Shown: in pieces, positions 47,104-56,000 of the stretch
Position numbering within the stretch: position 1 is the first letter of the stretch
Layout: the number at the start of each line of letters is the position of its first letter
Assembly (NCBI GenBank): GCA_039636775.1
Contig: CP143429.1
Span: 3,658,001-3,722,000, forward strand
Direction: 5' to 3'
Source of the DNA: Micrococcaceae bacterium Sec5.8
GTDB taxonomy: Bacteria; Actinomycetota; Actinomycetes; Actinomycetales; Micrococcaceae
Length of the DNA: 64,000 nt
Position numbers and translations under genes: made by a program
The notes under the pieces: model-generated
Told to the model about the DNA's origin: nothing
The model's database searches: none
What the model saw: the letters and a program-made list of their open reading frames with translations, nothing else

Positions 47104-48177
47104 TCACAGGCCGGCCGCCTTGCCGCGCCGGATCAGCCACACGAACACCGGCGCTCCGAGGAGGGCAGTCAAAATTCCCGCGGGGACTTCGCCGGGCAGC
47201 AGGATGACGCGGCCGGCCACGTCGGCGGCCAGCAGCAGTGCCGGGGCCAACACCAGGGAAAAGGGCAGAATCCAGCGGTAATCGGGACCGGTCAGAAAGC
47301 GGACGGCGTGCGGAACCACCAGGCCCACGAAGCCGATCGGGCCCGCAAGTGCCGTGGCTGAGCCGCAAAGCAGGACGATGCCGAGGGCGGAGAGGCCGCG
47401 GCTGAGCCCCACCCGCTGGCCCAGGCCGCGGGCGAGGTCATCGCCCAGGGCGAGGTTGTTGAGGATCCGGCCCGTGCAGAGCACCATCGCGGCGCCCAGC
47501 AGCAGGAACGGGAGCGCCGGAACAATCACGGCCCAGTCGCGGCCGGCGATCCCGCCTACCTGCCAGAACCTAAAGCGGTCCAGTGTGTCCCGGCTGGAGA
47601 CCAGGATGACGTTCGTGAGCGAGGAAAGGCCCGCGCTCAGGGCGGCCCCTGCGAGGGCGAGCTTCACCGGCGTCGCACGGTCCCTGCCGAGCGAGGCGAT
47701 CACGTAGACCACGACGGCGGCAGCCGCGGCGCCGAGGAAGGCGAACCAGATGTACCCGGTCAGTGTGGTGACGCCGAAGACGTAGATTCCCGTCACGATG
47801 GCCAGCGCGGCGCCGGCGTTGATGCCGAGGATGCCCGGGTCCGCGAGGGGGTTGCGGGCCACCCCCTGCATTGCCGCGCCGGCGAGCCCAAGGGCGCCGC
47901 CGGCGAGCAGCCCGAGGATGGTCCGCGGGATCCGCGCGTGGACCACGGCGTGGTCGCCGCTGGCCGGGTCGAAGCCGGTCAGCGCCTGCCCCACGGTTCC
48001 AAGATCCAGGCCGCGCGCACCGATGGCGAGCGAGGCCCCGGTCAGCAGCACCAGCACGGTGACGGCAGCCAGCAGCCAGCGTACCTGTGGTCCCCTGGCC
48101 GGGCCGGTTGCAGGCACGGCGTTCCTCGGGGCGGTGCGGGCGGCAGTGCCGGGCGGCGGCGTCCTGGCCAGGTTCAT
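47104..48177 (-). CDS. FecCD-type iron-siderophore permease (first)
   Basis: 357 aa. A polar N-terminal tail of about 32 residues is followed by membrane helices with RIPRTILGLLAGGALGLAGAAMQG, NPLADPGILGINAGAA and GPIGFVGLVVPH, the family signature. It forms the membrane channel with the second permease. Lies 10 nt after the binding-protein gene. Confidence 0.92.
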   Translation of the reverse strand: MNLARTPPPGTAARTAPRNAVPATGPARGPQVRWLLAAVTVLVLLTGASLAIGARGLDLGTVGQALTGFDPASGDHAVVHARIPRTILGLLAGGALGLAGAAMQGVARNPLADPGILGINAGAALAIVTGIYVFGVTTLTGYIWFAFLGAAAAAVVVYVIASLGRDRATPVKLALAGAALSAGLSSLTNVILVSSRDTLDRFRFWQVGGIAGRDWAVIVPALPFLLLGAAMVLCTGRILNNLALGDDLARGLGQRVGLSRGLSALGIVLLCGSATALAGPIGFVGLVVPHAVRFLTGPDYRWILPFSLVLAPALLLAADVAGRVILLPGEVPAGILTALLGAPVFVWLIRRGKAAGL

Positions 48178-48187
48178 GGAACGGTGC

Positions 48188-49288
48188 CTACTTCACCGCG
48201 GCAGGAACGTTGTCTGCCGCGGCCGCCAGCTTCGGCAGGAAAGTGTCCAGCGCCCAGGGCAGGCTCAGGGGTGAGGAGGCGGAAATGGACAGGGTCAGCG
48301 TGGTGTCCGAGTCGGCGACCAGTGCGCCGCTCTTGATCGCCGGGATCTGGCCCAGCAGGGGGTCGGTCTGGATGGATCCGGCGGTTTGCACGTCCGGAAC
48401 CCAGGTCACAAACACGTCGGAGGTGAGTTCGTTGGCCTTCTCGGCGGACCACGGGATGAAGAATGCCGTGGAGCCCTGGGTCTTGTCTGCGACCGCGGGG
48501 GCCAGTGTCATGCCGATTTCGCTGAGGAAGCGGGGGCGGTTGTCGTTGGCGGTATAGACGTTAACGCCGTCGCCCTTCGCCGGTTCCAGGTTGCCGTAGA
48601 TGAAGGTCTTTCCGGCCAGCTGAGGGTATTCCGAGGCCTTGTCCTTGATGGTGGCTTCGGTGGCGGTGATGAGCGTGGCGGCTTCGGCTTCCTTGCCAAG
48701 GGCTTTACCGATGATGGCCGTGGAATCCTGCCACGGCGTACCGTAGGCGACCCCCGGGTGGGCCACCACAGGGGCGACTTCGCTGAGTTTTTTGTAGTCC
48801 TCTTCCGTCAGGCCGGAATAGGCGCCGAGGATGATGTCCGGGTTGAGCTTGGCAATCTCGGTGAAGTTGATGCCGTCGGCCTCGGAGAACTGGGCGGGCG
48901 CCGTCGCCGAGCCGAAGCCGGCGCCGAGCGTCTCAAGCGCAGAGTCCTTCCAAGGAGTGGAGCCCTGGCCGTTGCCACCCCATTCATTCTTTGGCACGCC
49001 CACCGGCACGACGCCGAGGGCGATGGCGACGTCGTCGTTGACCCAGGAGACGGTGACGACGCGCTTCGGCTGGTCCTTGATGGTGGTTTCGCCAAACACG
49101 TGCTTGATGGTCACCGGGAACGCAGGGCTCGTCGATTGGTTTACGGCCTCCGACGAGGCCGATCCCGCCGGGCCGGTGGAGCAACCGGCCAGGGAGAGCG
49201 CGACGGCGGCCAGAACGGCGGTTGCCTGGCTGCTGGCGCGGAGGAAACGGCGCCGGGGCACGGCGCGGCTCGGGGCAGGGAGAGGCAT
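48188..49288 (-). CDS. Iron-siderophore-binding lipoprotein
   Basis: 366 aa class III (FhuD/FepB-like) solute-binding protein. Signal region with RRRFLRASSQ and lipobox LAGC with Cys36. PKRVVTVSWVNDDVAIALGVVPVGVP and LNPDIILGAYSGLTEEDYKKLSEVAPVVA are typical of this family. AAGGA lies 6 nt before the ATG. First gene of the operon; iron control is expected from the IdeR/DtxR-like box 33 nt upstream. Confidence 0.93.
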   Translation of the reverse strand: MPLPAPSRAVPRRRFLRASSQATAVLAAVALSLAGCSTGPAGSASSEAVNQSTSPAFPVTIKHVFGETTIKDQPKRVVTVSWVNDDVAIALGVVPVGVPKNEWGGNGQGSTPWKDSALETLGAGFGSATAPAQFSEADGINFTEIAKLNPDIILGAYSGLTEEDYKKLSEVAPVVAHPGVAYGTPWQDSTAIIGKALGKEAEAATLITATEATIKDKASEYPQLAGKTFIYGNLEPAKGDGVNVYTANDNRPRFLSEIGMTLAPAVADKTQGSTAFFIPWSAEKANELTSDVFVTWVPDVQTAGSIQTDPLLGQIPAIKSGALVADSDTTLTLSISASSPLSLPWALDTFLPKLAAAADNVPAAVK

Positions 49289-49320
49289 GGGATTCCTTAG
49301 GCTGATGAAGTGAACCTAAG

Positions 49321-49339
49321 TAAGGCTAGCCTACCCTTA
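49321..49339 (-). promoter_or_regulatory. IdeR/DtxR-like iron box
   Basis: TAAGGCTAGCCTACCCTTA matches 17 of 19 positions of the DtxR/IdeR consensus TWAGGTTAGSCTAACCTWA. A second inverted repeat, TTAGGCT-9 nt-AACCTAA (49297-49319), lies directly beside it, with wider half-site spacing than a standard box. Iron-loaded IdeR bound here should repress the siderophore operon. Confidence 0.82.
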
Positions 49340-49388
49340 CAATAATTACGCAAACATTTCATCACGTAATTGCGCCAAGGCAAGAAAT

Positions 49389-49443
49389 GCGGGGTCCATT
49401 ACGGCGCATCCCGGTCGGGAGGACGGGCCGTAAGTGACCCCGC
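49389..49443 (-). terminator. Candidate terminator after jetC
   Basis: Imperfect 17-bp inverted repeat: GCGGGGTC...TACGGC (49389-49405) against GCCGTA...GACCCCGC (49427-49443), followed on the minus strand by ATTTCTTG. It lies 26 nt past the jetC stop and separates jetC from the siderophore promoter. Confidence 0.6.
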
Positions 49444-49468
49444 GGTGTGGTTGAAGGAGGCGGGCCGG

Positions 49469-52400
49469 TCAGCGCAGGACGATGTCCACCGGATTCGCCT
49501 CGGAGCGCCACGTACCAGCCAACCCGGGGCGCGGCCCGATCACGGGAGCCGTGAGCACACCGGAGCGGTTGGTCCGTTTGTCGCGCAGGATTTCGGTGAC
49601 AGAGCCTAAGTGACGGGACAGGTCAATGACGTTTTCCGGCGCGGCCAGCAGCAGCTGGAAGCCGAACTCGTGCAGGGCTTTGATGCCGGCGCCCGCGAAT
49701 TCCTCCGAGGCCAGCACGAAGGCCTCGTCCATCATCACGGTGCCGTAGGTGGTGAAACCCTGCTCAGCTATGCCCAGCTGGTAACTCAGCGCCGCGGCCA
49801 TGATGAACGCGGTGAACCGCTGCCGCTCACCGCCGGACATCGCTCCGGTGTCCGCGTGCATGAAGACCTCGGTTTTCCTCGGCCCGCCTGTGGACGCCGT
49901 GGAACCTGGCCTTCGGACCTCTCGGTGTTCCTTGCACTGGATGAAAAGATGCCCGCGGACATCCAGCACCTCGGCACGCCAGCGCCGGTCCTCCGGCGTC
50001 TGTGATCCCAGCCTCTTCACCAGGGTCTCGAGCGATTTGTACCGGGTGGTGAGCTCGGCGTCGTCATCCCCCTCGGCGCTGGCGGCACCGGACGCCGGCG
50101 CGGGCGCCTTTCCCGGACGGGTGTGCCGGACCTTGAGCGCGTTCTGGATGGCGTCTTTGAACTGCTTCGCCGGCGCAGGCAGAGTCTGTTTGATGTCCAG
50201 TTCCAGGAAACTTCCTTCGTGGAAGTTGACCTCGGAGAGGATGCCGTTCAGCGGCAGGATCCGGCTCGTAATGGAGCGGCGTTCCTCATCCAGCAGGTGC
50301 AGCAGGGTGCTGAAGGATTCGTGCGTGCGCTGGTTGAAGAACTGGCGGAACTCGGCTTCCTGCGCGGGCAGGCCATCGCTGACAATGGCGTGGTACCGGG
50401 CCTCGAACTCGCCCGCGGCGCCGATCGAGGTACCGTGATCCGCGGAAACCGCCGTTCCCCATTCCCGGGCGAAGCCCTCGAAAATCCGGGTGAGCCGCTC
50501 CGAGGTGGCCTGTCCGCGGGATTCGGCCGCGTGCAGCTCGGCCAGGAGGCGGGTCCGGACCTGGTTGGCGAGGTTGTCCAGCTCGTGCATTTCCAGGATG
50601 TCGCCCAGGCCGGTGAAGTACGGTTGAAGTGCCGTGACGGCCGCGTCCGACGGCGGCGACTGCGCCAGCCGCGTCCGAGCGGCCTCCAGCAGCGAATCTG
50701 CCGCGGTGAGCTGCGCGTCGAGGGCCTTGTACTCGCTCTGCAGCACGGCGGCGGTCTCGGTGCTGGACTGGTGCTTGTGCCGGGCAACCTCAATACTGGC
50801 CCGCAGCGGTTCCAGGTCCGCCTGCGCGGCGAGGGCGTCCCTGAGGCGCTGCTCGATCCGGGCGAGGTCCTCCGCGGCCACGGCGGCCGAGACCTGTTCC
50901 CAGGGGCGGTGGTCTTCGGCGACCCGGCGCAGTGCCTCAAGCTGGCGGCTCATTCCCTGGTGCGACTCCTCCCGGCTCTGCGCGAGTTCGGCGGCACTGG
51001 CCAGTTCCTGCTGCAGGTCCGCCACCTGCGCCGCGACGAGCTCCAGCTTTGCGGCGTTGTCGAAACCGAGAACGTAGTCCTGCCGGGAGACGAAGCGGTC
51101 ATCCTTTTCCACGGTGTGGCGGTTGCGCTTGACCACTCCGCCCAGGCTCAGGCCTCTGTCCAGCCCGGCCAGCTCATCCGGATCCTGGACGCACGGGTAC
51201 GCGAAATCGAGGGCGATCCGTTCCCGGATCCACTCGCCCGCCTCCGCGGCGGGCCCGGCGGTGAGGATGTCCAGTTTGGTGAGCAGCTCGCCGTCGGCCG
51301 TGTCCTCCACGGCCAGCGCCCCGCCGGGCAGCGGCTTCGAGACGTCCACCGCGCGCAGCGCACCCCGGACGGAGTGGTCGTTGAGATAGCGGGTGACGGC
51401 GGTGAAGTGCTCGCCCGGGACCAGCAGCGTGGTGGCGAGGCTGCGCAGGGCACGTTCGGCAGCCGGCCGCCACTGTTCCTGGCCCTCGGCGAGGTCCATC
51501 AGCTCTCCGCCGAACGGCATTTGCTCCTCGGGAATGCCGGTGGCCGCGGCGATGGCGGTGCGGTTTTCAATGCTCGACGGCGGCAGCAGGGACTTGCGCG
51601 TCTTGAGCGATACGAGTTCCTGCTGGGCCGCGGCGAGCTCGCGCTTATGTGTCGCGTGCCCGTCGAAGGCTTCGAAGCGCAGTTCCTTGAGCGCTTCGAA
51701 GTCCTCTTTCAGTTCCGCCGAGCGGGCGGCCGCGTGCTCGTGGGCCTGTTCCCAGCCGGTGGCGGTCCACTCCAATGCAAGGCCGGCGTCGGCGAAGGCT
51801 TTCCGGGCGGAGTCTTCCACCTGGCGGCGGAGCTTGAGCCCCACCCTCGCGTTCTCGAGCGACTGCTCGATCGCGGAGATCGCGTTGCCGCCCTGGTTGT
51901 TGTAGTCGGCCTCGAGCTGGCGGAGCTCCTTGGCCAGGACGTCCCGGACGCCGCGCTCCGCACCGAGTTCCCTGGCCTTCCCCTGCGCCAGTTCCTTGAA
52001 GCGGGCGAGCGTCTTCTCATGGACGGTGACGGCCAGTTGCTGCCTGTAGGCCTCGAATTCTTCGCCGGCGAGCTCCCTCAGCCGGTTCGAATCCAGCAAA
52101 GACTGGGCATATTCCTTGTTCAACCCGGGGACTGGCGCCAGCTGGTCCCGTTGCTGCCGGACGTCCTCGAGCCGTTGCCGGATGGACATCAGGTTACTGA
52201 ATTCCTCGACGACGTCGTCCGCGGCGGTCAGTGTGGCCGGCGCGTCCAGGACCTGGTCGCGGAAGAAGTTGTTCACGCTGCCGCCAAGGCCCTTGCCGGC
52301 CTGAATGACGCGCAGCAACGGCAGCGCCTGGTCTGAATTGATTCCCAGCAGGCGCCGGAAGCGTTCCGCGAAAGCCTTGTGCACGTCGAAGACCTGCGCG

Positions 52401-52951
52401 TCCGGGAAGATCGTGTCCAGCGCCGACTTGGTGAAGCGCTTTTCCGCGATGCCCTCAATTGCCACGAGATCCAGCGGTTTGTTGTCGATCAGGTAGTACC
52501 GGCCGACGCTGGACTCGGTGCCGTTCTTGGGCAGGTCGAACAAGGCCGATACCGTCACCCGGGTACCGGCGGCGTTGTCGAATGTCAGGGCGACGGCGGA
52601 CCACGTGGCACCGGGTCGTTGGAATGCGCTGGCCGAGCCCTCTCCGACGGCCTTGTCCCCGACCTTGCCGCGCATGTACGTGAACGTGGTGCGTTTGTCC
52701 TCCAGGGCGCCGCCGGCGCGCTGGGCCGCGGCTTCGTTCGAACGCGGCCGTGCGTCGAAAACCCGCAGCATCGCGTCGAACAGCGTGGACTTGCCGACGC
52801 CGGAGTTCCCGGTCAGCAGGGTGCCGTTGCGGTCCACATGCATGGTGTGGGCGCCATGGAAGGTGCCCCAGTTCACCACCTGCACGAGGGCGAGCCGCAT
52901 CTGGCCCGGGTTAGTGAGCTCGCCCATGGGCAGCATGGTCGCGATGCTCAC
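49469..52951 (-). CDS. jetC: JetC / MksB-like SMC ATPase of a Wadjet-type system
   Basis: 1,160 aa MukB/SbcC-like ATPase that would form the motor of an SMC complex acting on DNA loops. Walker A G48-NSGVGKST56; long coiled-coil arms about residues 260-500 and 640-860 around a hinge; signature SGGERQR near 1037 and Walker B VMMDEAF near 1071. GTG 52951 overlaps the jetB stop by 4 nt. In known Wadjet loci the toprim nuclease JetD follows; here the operon ends and the siderophore genes begin. Confidence 0.9.
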   Translation of the reverse strand: MSIATMLPMGELTNPGQMRLALVQVVNWGTFHGAHTMHVDRNGTLLTGNSGVGKSTLFDAMLRVFDARPRSNEAAAQRAGGALEDKRTTFTYMRGKVGDKAVGEGSASAFQRPGATWSAVALTFDNAAGTRVTVSALFDLPKNGTESSVGRYYLIDNKPLDLVAIEGIAEKRFTKSALDTIFPDAQVFDVHKAFAERFRRLLGINSDQALPLLRVIQAGKGLGGSVNNFFRDQVLDAPATLTAADDVVEEFSNLMSIRQRLEDVRQQRDQLAPVPGLNKEYAQSLLDSNRLRELAGEEFEAYRQQLAVTVHEKTLARFKELAQGKARELGAERGVRDVLAKELRQLEADYNNQGGNAISAIEQSLENARVGLKLRRQVEDSARKAFADAGLALEWTATGWEQAHEHAAARSAELKEDFEALKELRFEAFDGHATHKRELAAAQQELVSLKTRKSLLPPSSIENRTAIAAATGIPEEQMPFGGELMDLAEGQEQWRPAAERALRSLATTLLVPGEHFTAVTRYLNDHSVRGALRAVDVSKPLPGGALAVEDTADGELLTKLDILTAGPAAEAGEWIRERIALDFAYPCVQDPDELAGLDRGLSLGGVVKRNRHTVEKDDRFVSRQDYVLGFDNAAKLELVAAQVADLQQELASAAELAQSREESHQGMSRQLEALRRVAEDHRPWEQVSAAVAAEDLARIEQRLRDALAAQADLEPLRASIEVARHKHQSSTETAAVLQSEYKALDAQLTAADSLLEAARTRLAQSPPSDAAVTALQPYFTGLGDILEMHELDNLANQVRTRLLAELHAAESRGQATSERLTRIFEGFAREWGTAVSADHGTSIGAAGEFEARYHAIVSDGLPAQEAEFRQFFNQRTHESFSTLLHLLDEERRSITSRILPLNGILSEVNFHEGSFLELDIKQTLPAPAKQFKDAIQNALKVRHTRPGKAPAPASGAASAEGDDDAELTTRYKSLETLVKRLGSQTPEDRRWRAEVLDVRGHLFIQCKEHREVRRPGSTASTGGPRKTEVFMHADTGAMSGGERQRFTAFIMAAALSYQLGIAEQGFTTYGTVMMDEAFVLASEEFAGAGIKALHEFGFQLLLAAPENVIDLSRHLGSVTEILRDKRTNRSGVLTAPVIGPRPGLAGTWRSEANPVDIVLR

Positions 52952-53880
52952 TTGGCTTCCTCCGAGTCTTTGGTCATGCCCTTGTGGTCGCCTTCCGCGG
53001 CGCCACCGGACACATGCTCTGCATGCTCGCTCGTTCCTCGCTTAGACGCATGCTGCCGCATGTCCCCGGCGCCACCGCTGCTGTCAGTAACCGGATCGAC
53101 GGCATCGCCGTCGTCCGAGTCATCCTCCCCCGGGCCTACCGCGTCACCGTCGAACTCGAGGAGGGGTTCGGTGCCGGCGGAGTCGGTGGAGGCTGCTACC
53201 AGGGCTTCGATTTGGGCCGGGATATCGCCGATGTTCTCGAACGGGAGGGCCAGGGGGAGGGCGTTGGAGATGGTGTAGACCTCGTCCAGGCCGGTGGGGA
53301 GGAGGAGCTGGCGCGCCAGGAGCTTGGTGATGGCACGGTTGACGACGTCGGCATCGCGAAGGGCGTCCTGCTGGCCGGCGGGCTGGTAGTGGGCCACGAG
53401 TTCCGCGATTTCCTCGCGCGTGATCGTGGGGTCAGTCTGGGCTGTGACGTGGCGGTCCAGGAGCAGGCGCAGGCGCAACAGCACGATGGTTTCGACCCGG
53501 CTCAGGGCCCGCTGCTGGCGCAGGATACTCGAACGGGTACTGCCACCGATGGCCTCCGGGTCCACCGGGCGCAGCACTGCCACCTTGCGTTCGTGGTCCA
53601 GCTGGAGCGTCAGGAAAAGCTCGGACAGGCGGCTGCGCAGGATCAGTTGGTGGTCCAGCAGGGTGGTCCAGAGTTTCTCGTCCCGTCCGCCGTCGACGTA
53701 GGGGCCCTTGAGGAGCTTCACGAGGGCCTGGCGGACCTTCATGGGGAGCACTCCGGTGTCGCCCGGGAAGAGGGCAGCGCCGTCGACGAAGGTGTCACGC
53801 GCGGTGACGGTGAAGGGGTCGGCGTGGACGTGCTGGGCAGGCTCCGCAGCGGTGTCCGCCGTCGGAAAGTCTTCAGTCAT
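52948..53880 (-). CDS. jetB: JetB / MksE-like protein, DUF4194
   Basis: 310 aa kleisin-associated (KITE-like) subunit. The core, about residues 20-240, carries [27 protein letters not shown] and winged-helix segments. ATG 53880 is used (AAGGA 6 nt upstream); a TTG two codons earlier is possible. The C-terminal about 70 residues are acidic and low in complexity, and a 25-codon part of them is encoded by the palindromic element at 52999-53073. Lies 2 nt after jetA. Confidence 0.88.
   Translation of the reverse strand: MTEDFPTADTAAEPAQHVHADPFTVTARDTFVDGAALFPGDTGVLPMKVRQALVKLLKGPYVDGGRDEKLWTTLLDHQLILRSRLSELFLTLQLDHERKVAVLRPVDPEAIGGSTRSSILRQQRALSRVETIVLLRLRLLLDRHVTAQTDPTITREEIAELVAHYQPAGQQDALRDADVVNRAITKLLARQLLLPTGLDEVYTISNALPLALPFENIGDIPAQIEALVAASTDSAGTEPLLEFDGDAVGPGEDDSDDGDAVDPVTDSSGGAGDMRQHASKRGTSEHAEHVSGGAAEGDHKGMTKDSEEAK
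52999..53073. repeat. In-frame palindromic element within jetB
   Basis: 75 bp bounded by GGCGCC on both sides, with imperfect inverted arms (about 28 and 26 bp sharing GGCGCC, ACATGC and GCATGC blocks). It is exactly 25 codons long and encodes [20 protein letters not shown] in the tail of JetB. I saw no second copy in the window, and I could not search. Confidence 0.6.
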
Positions 53881-53882
53881 CT

Positions 53883-55331
53883 TCAATCCTTCTTGAGCGT
53901 GACGACCGGCAGGTACGCGGTGCGCGTGGAGCCGTCGATCTGTTCGAAGTCCAGCGTGTCCCAGGCCTCGCGGTCAAAGCCGGCGCCGCCGAGCAGGGCG
54001 GAGGAGAGCAAGGCGCGGATCGAATTGATGTGGCGTTCCCCGGCCGGAAGCTGCCCCCAGGCCTCCGCCAGGGTGGCGGCGCCGGCCATGGCTGCGCGGA
54101 TTGCCGCAGGGCTGGCTTTGCCGGTCCGCGGCGCCCGCACCCGGTCCGAGTCGCTGAACGCGATTGGGTCGGCCAGCTTCGGCGGGGCCGCGAATTCGTC
54201 CGGGTCGAACAGCTTGACCATGGCCAGGGATTCGAACCCGGCGTTGAAAAGTACCGGGCCGCGGACCAGTCCGGGCCTTTCGCGCTCGTACGGCAGGGAC
54301 CTGACAGCCTGTTCGGCCTCGCGCAGGACCTTGCGGAGGCGGACAGACTGGCGGAAATCATCGCTCTGGACGTAGGTGTTGAGGCTTTCGCTGAGCTTGC
54401 CGTAGATCCGCTGGATCTGGCTGTGCTGGGTACGCAGTTCCGCCACCAGGTTTTTCAGCGTCTCCCGTTCGTCATGGCTGAGGTCATCGGCGAACTGCCG
54501 GCTGAGTACCTCGCCGATCGCTGACCGGAATCGCAGTTGCTGCTGCGGGTCCTCCAGGAATGCCGTGAAGGACCGGAATGTTCTGCCCTCGGGGCTCTGC
54601 CGGAGCCGTTTGTCCGCTTCCAGCACTTGGGCCATCGTGGCGCCCTTGCTGAGGGATTCTTCGATGATCTGGTTGCGGAGCTCGCCTACCAGCTCCTCGA
54701 TCCGGTCACGCATCTTCTTATAATCTGCGGGCAGGCTGGCGGCCAGGTCCAGGATGTTGCCGGCGGCCTCGACTGCTTCGTCGTCGTCGAGCAGCCCGTC
54801 AACGCCGCCGGAGCTGATGTCCGAAATCAGCTGGCGCCGTTCGCCGATCTCCTCCTCGAGGGATTCCAGCCGGGCGCTTTGGTCAGGGTTGGTCTCGTTG
54901 GCGAGCTTCTCGACGTCGCCGAGCAGGGTGCCGAGCCGCGAACCGTTGAGCGTGGAACGCTCACTGGAGAGGCTGTCTAAAAAGGCGAGGACCCGGGCGG
55001 CGGGTTCGGTGAGCTCGTACACGATCTGCCCGGACTGGTTGCGCCGGGTCAGGAAGTTCTTGCGGGTCCACTCGTCGCCGAACGATTTCCCGTTGGCCGT
55101 TCCGCCCAGTACAGGGTCCTGGCGGCGGAGCTGCTCGAGGAAGGCGTCGACGTCGGCGTGGAATTGTTCCAGCGGAAGCTGGGGCCTGGTGCGGGTGAAA
55201 GAGGCCTGCAGCACGGCGATCACCCAGGGCGCCGAGCGGGTCAGGGCCCAGGCCGGGCCCTTGGTCAGGAGTTCAAGGTCCCGCAGCCTGGCGGTGATGG
55301 CGTCGGCGGAGGACAGGGCGGAGCGGGACAC
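53883..55331 (-). CDS. jetA: JetA / MksF-like kleisin, DUF3375
   Basis: 482 aa, the kleisin-type subunit that bridges the SMC heads. The start region [31 protein letters not shown] is typical of DUF3375; middle coiled-coil segments (about residues 145-260) and the C-terminal LPVVTLKKD follow. GTG 55331 has AAGGAG 6 nt upstream. First gene of jetA-jetB-jetC. The length is normal for the family. Confidence 0.9.
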   Translation of the reverse strand: MSRSALSSADAITARLRDLELLTKGPAWALTRSAPWVIAVLQASFTRTRPQLPLEQFHADVDAFLEQLRRQDPVLGGTANGKSFGDEWTRKNFLTRRNQSGQIVYELTEPAARVLAFLDSLSSERSTLNGSRLGTLLGDVEKLANETNPDQSARLESLEEEIGERRQLISDISSGGVDGLLDDDEAVEAAGNILDLAASLPADYKKMRDRIEELVGELRNQIIEESLSKGATMAQVLEADKRLRQSPEGRTFRSFTAFLEDPQQQLRFRSAIGEVLSRQFADDLSHDERETLKNLVAELRTQHSQIQRIYGKLSESLNTYVQSDDFRQSVRLRKVLREAEQAVRSLPYERERPGLVRGPVLFNAGFESLAMVKLFDPDEFAAPPKLADPIAFSDSDRVRAPRTGKASPAAIRAAMAGAATLAEAWGQLPAGERHINSIRALLSSALLGGAGFDREAWDTLDFEQIDGSTRTAYLPVVTLKKD

Positions 55332-55597
55332 GCACTCTCCTTTAACTGCCGTGGGATCTGGGTTGGGGCAGCGGATCCGGAAAAACTGCCAGCTACAAGG
55401 TTAACGCAGGCCCGGGCACGTCACGGAAGTCCGCCTCCGGGCGGAGTCTCCGCAACCGCTCCGTGACCTACGCTCCAGTAGTATTTCGATCCCATATCAA
55501 GAGCCCCGGCACGCGTCGTGGACTCTGGCTGGCACGCTGTCGGCACCCTACGCTCGGGCTACTGATTGAACAGATGCACATGGTGCAGGGGGAAAAA
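55332..55597. other. Divergent intergenic region upstream of jetA
   Basis: 266 bp between jetA (leftward) and a small membrane protein gene (rightward). No jetD-like frame exists here. No convincing promoter pair was picked out. Confidence 0.5.
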
Positions 55598-55936
55598 ATG
55601 CAGTTTGACCTTAGCGCGGTGGAGACGGCAACACTGGTCTTTATCGGAACTCTCGTGTTTGCCCTGGTGATCGCGGCGTTCATGATGACGGCGGCCTTCG
55701 TGGCCATGATCCTGGTGGGTGCAGGGCGGTTTACCTGGCTTGTTGCCGCGAACGTCCTGCTGGGCCTGGTCCACGGCATCAACCACGCTTGGGACCGGCT
55801 GGTGCACCACGCCTCCCGGGCAGGGCTTCCGGGCGACTTTTCCGGTGACTTCGTCGGGGACATTGCGGCCGAATTTAGGGGCCAATCGGCCCCTAGCACC
55901 GGCACTTACCCGCGGGTAGTATTGCGGGACAGCTGA
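55598..55936 (+). CDS. Small membrane protein of unknown function
   Basis: 112 aa. One or two hydrophobic segments (about residues 9-55: LVFIGTLVFALVIAAFMMTAAFVAMILVGAGRFTWLVAANVL, split as two helices) followed by a polar tail rich in Gly, Asp and Phe. ATG 55598 has AGGGGGAAA just upstream; the open frame begins at 55463. Its N-terminal layout resembles that of the protein at 59681-60388, suggesting a small family. Confidence 0.55.
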   Translation: MQFDLSAVETATLVFIGTLVFALVIAAFMMTAAFVAMILVGAGRFTWLVAANVLLGLVHGINHAWDRLVHHASRAGLPGDFSGDFVGDIAAEFRGQSAPSTGTYPRVVLRDS

Positions 55937-56000
55937 AGGGTCTTCCACCCACGGCGGATCCAGGGCTCGAGCCGGTAACCCCGGTTAGAGGAGATGCCCG

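Noticed and set aside
49289..49468. A remnant of jetD between jetC and the siderophore operon
   Set aside because: The 180 bp hold only a hairpin and the iron boxes; no frame resembling JetD was found on either strand.
50123..52336. Plus-strand frame of over 700 codons opposite jetC
   Set aside because: Shadow of jetC; composition is Arg/Gly/Leu-rich without motifs.
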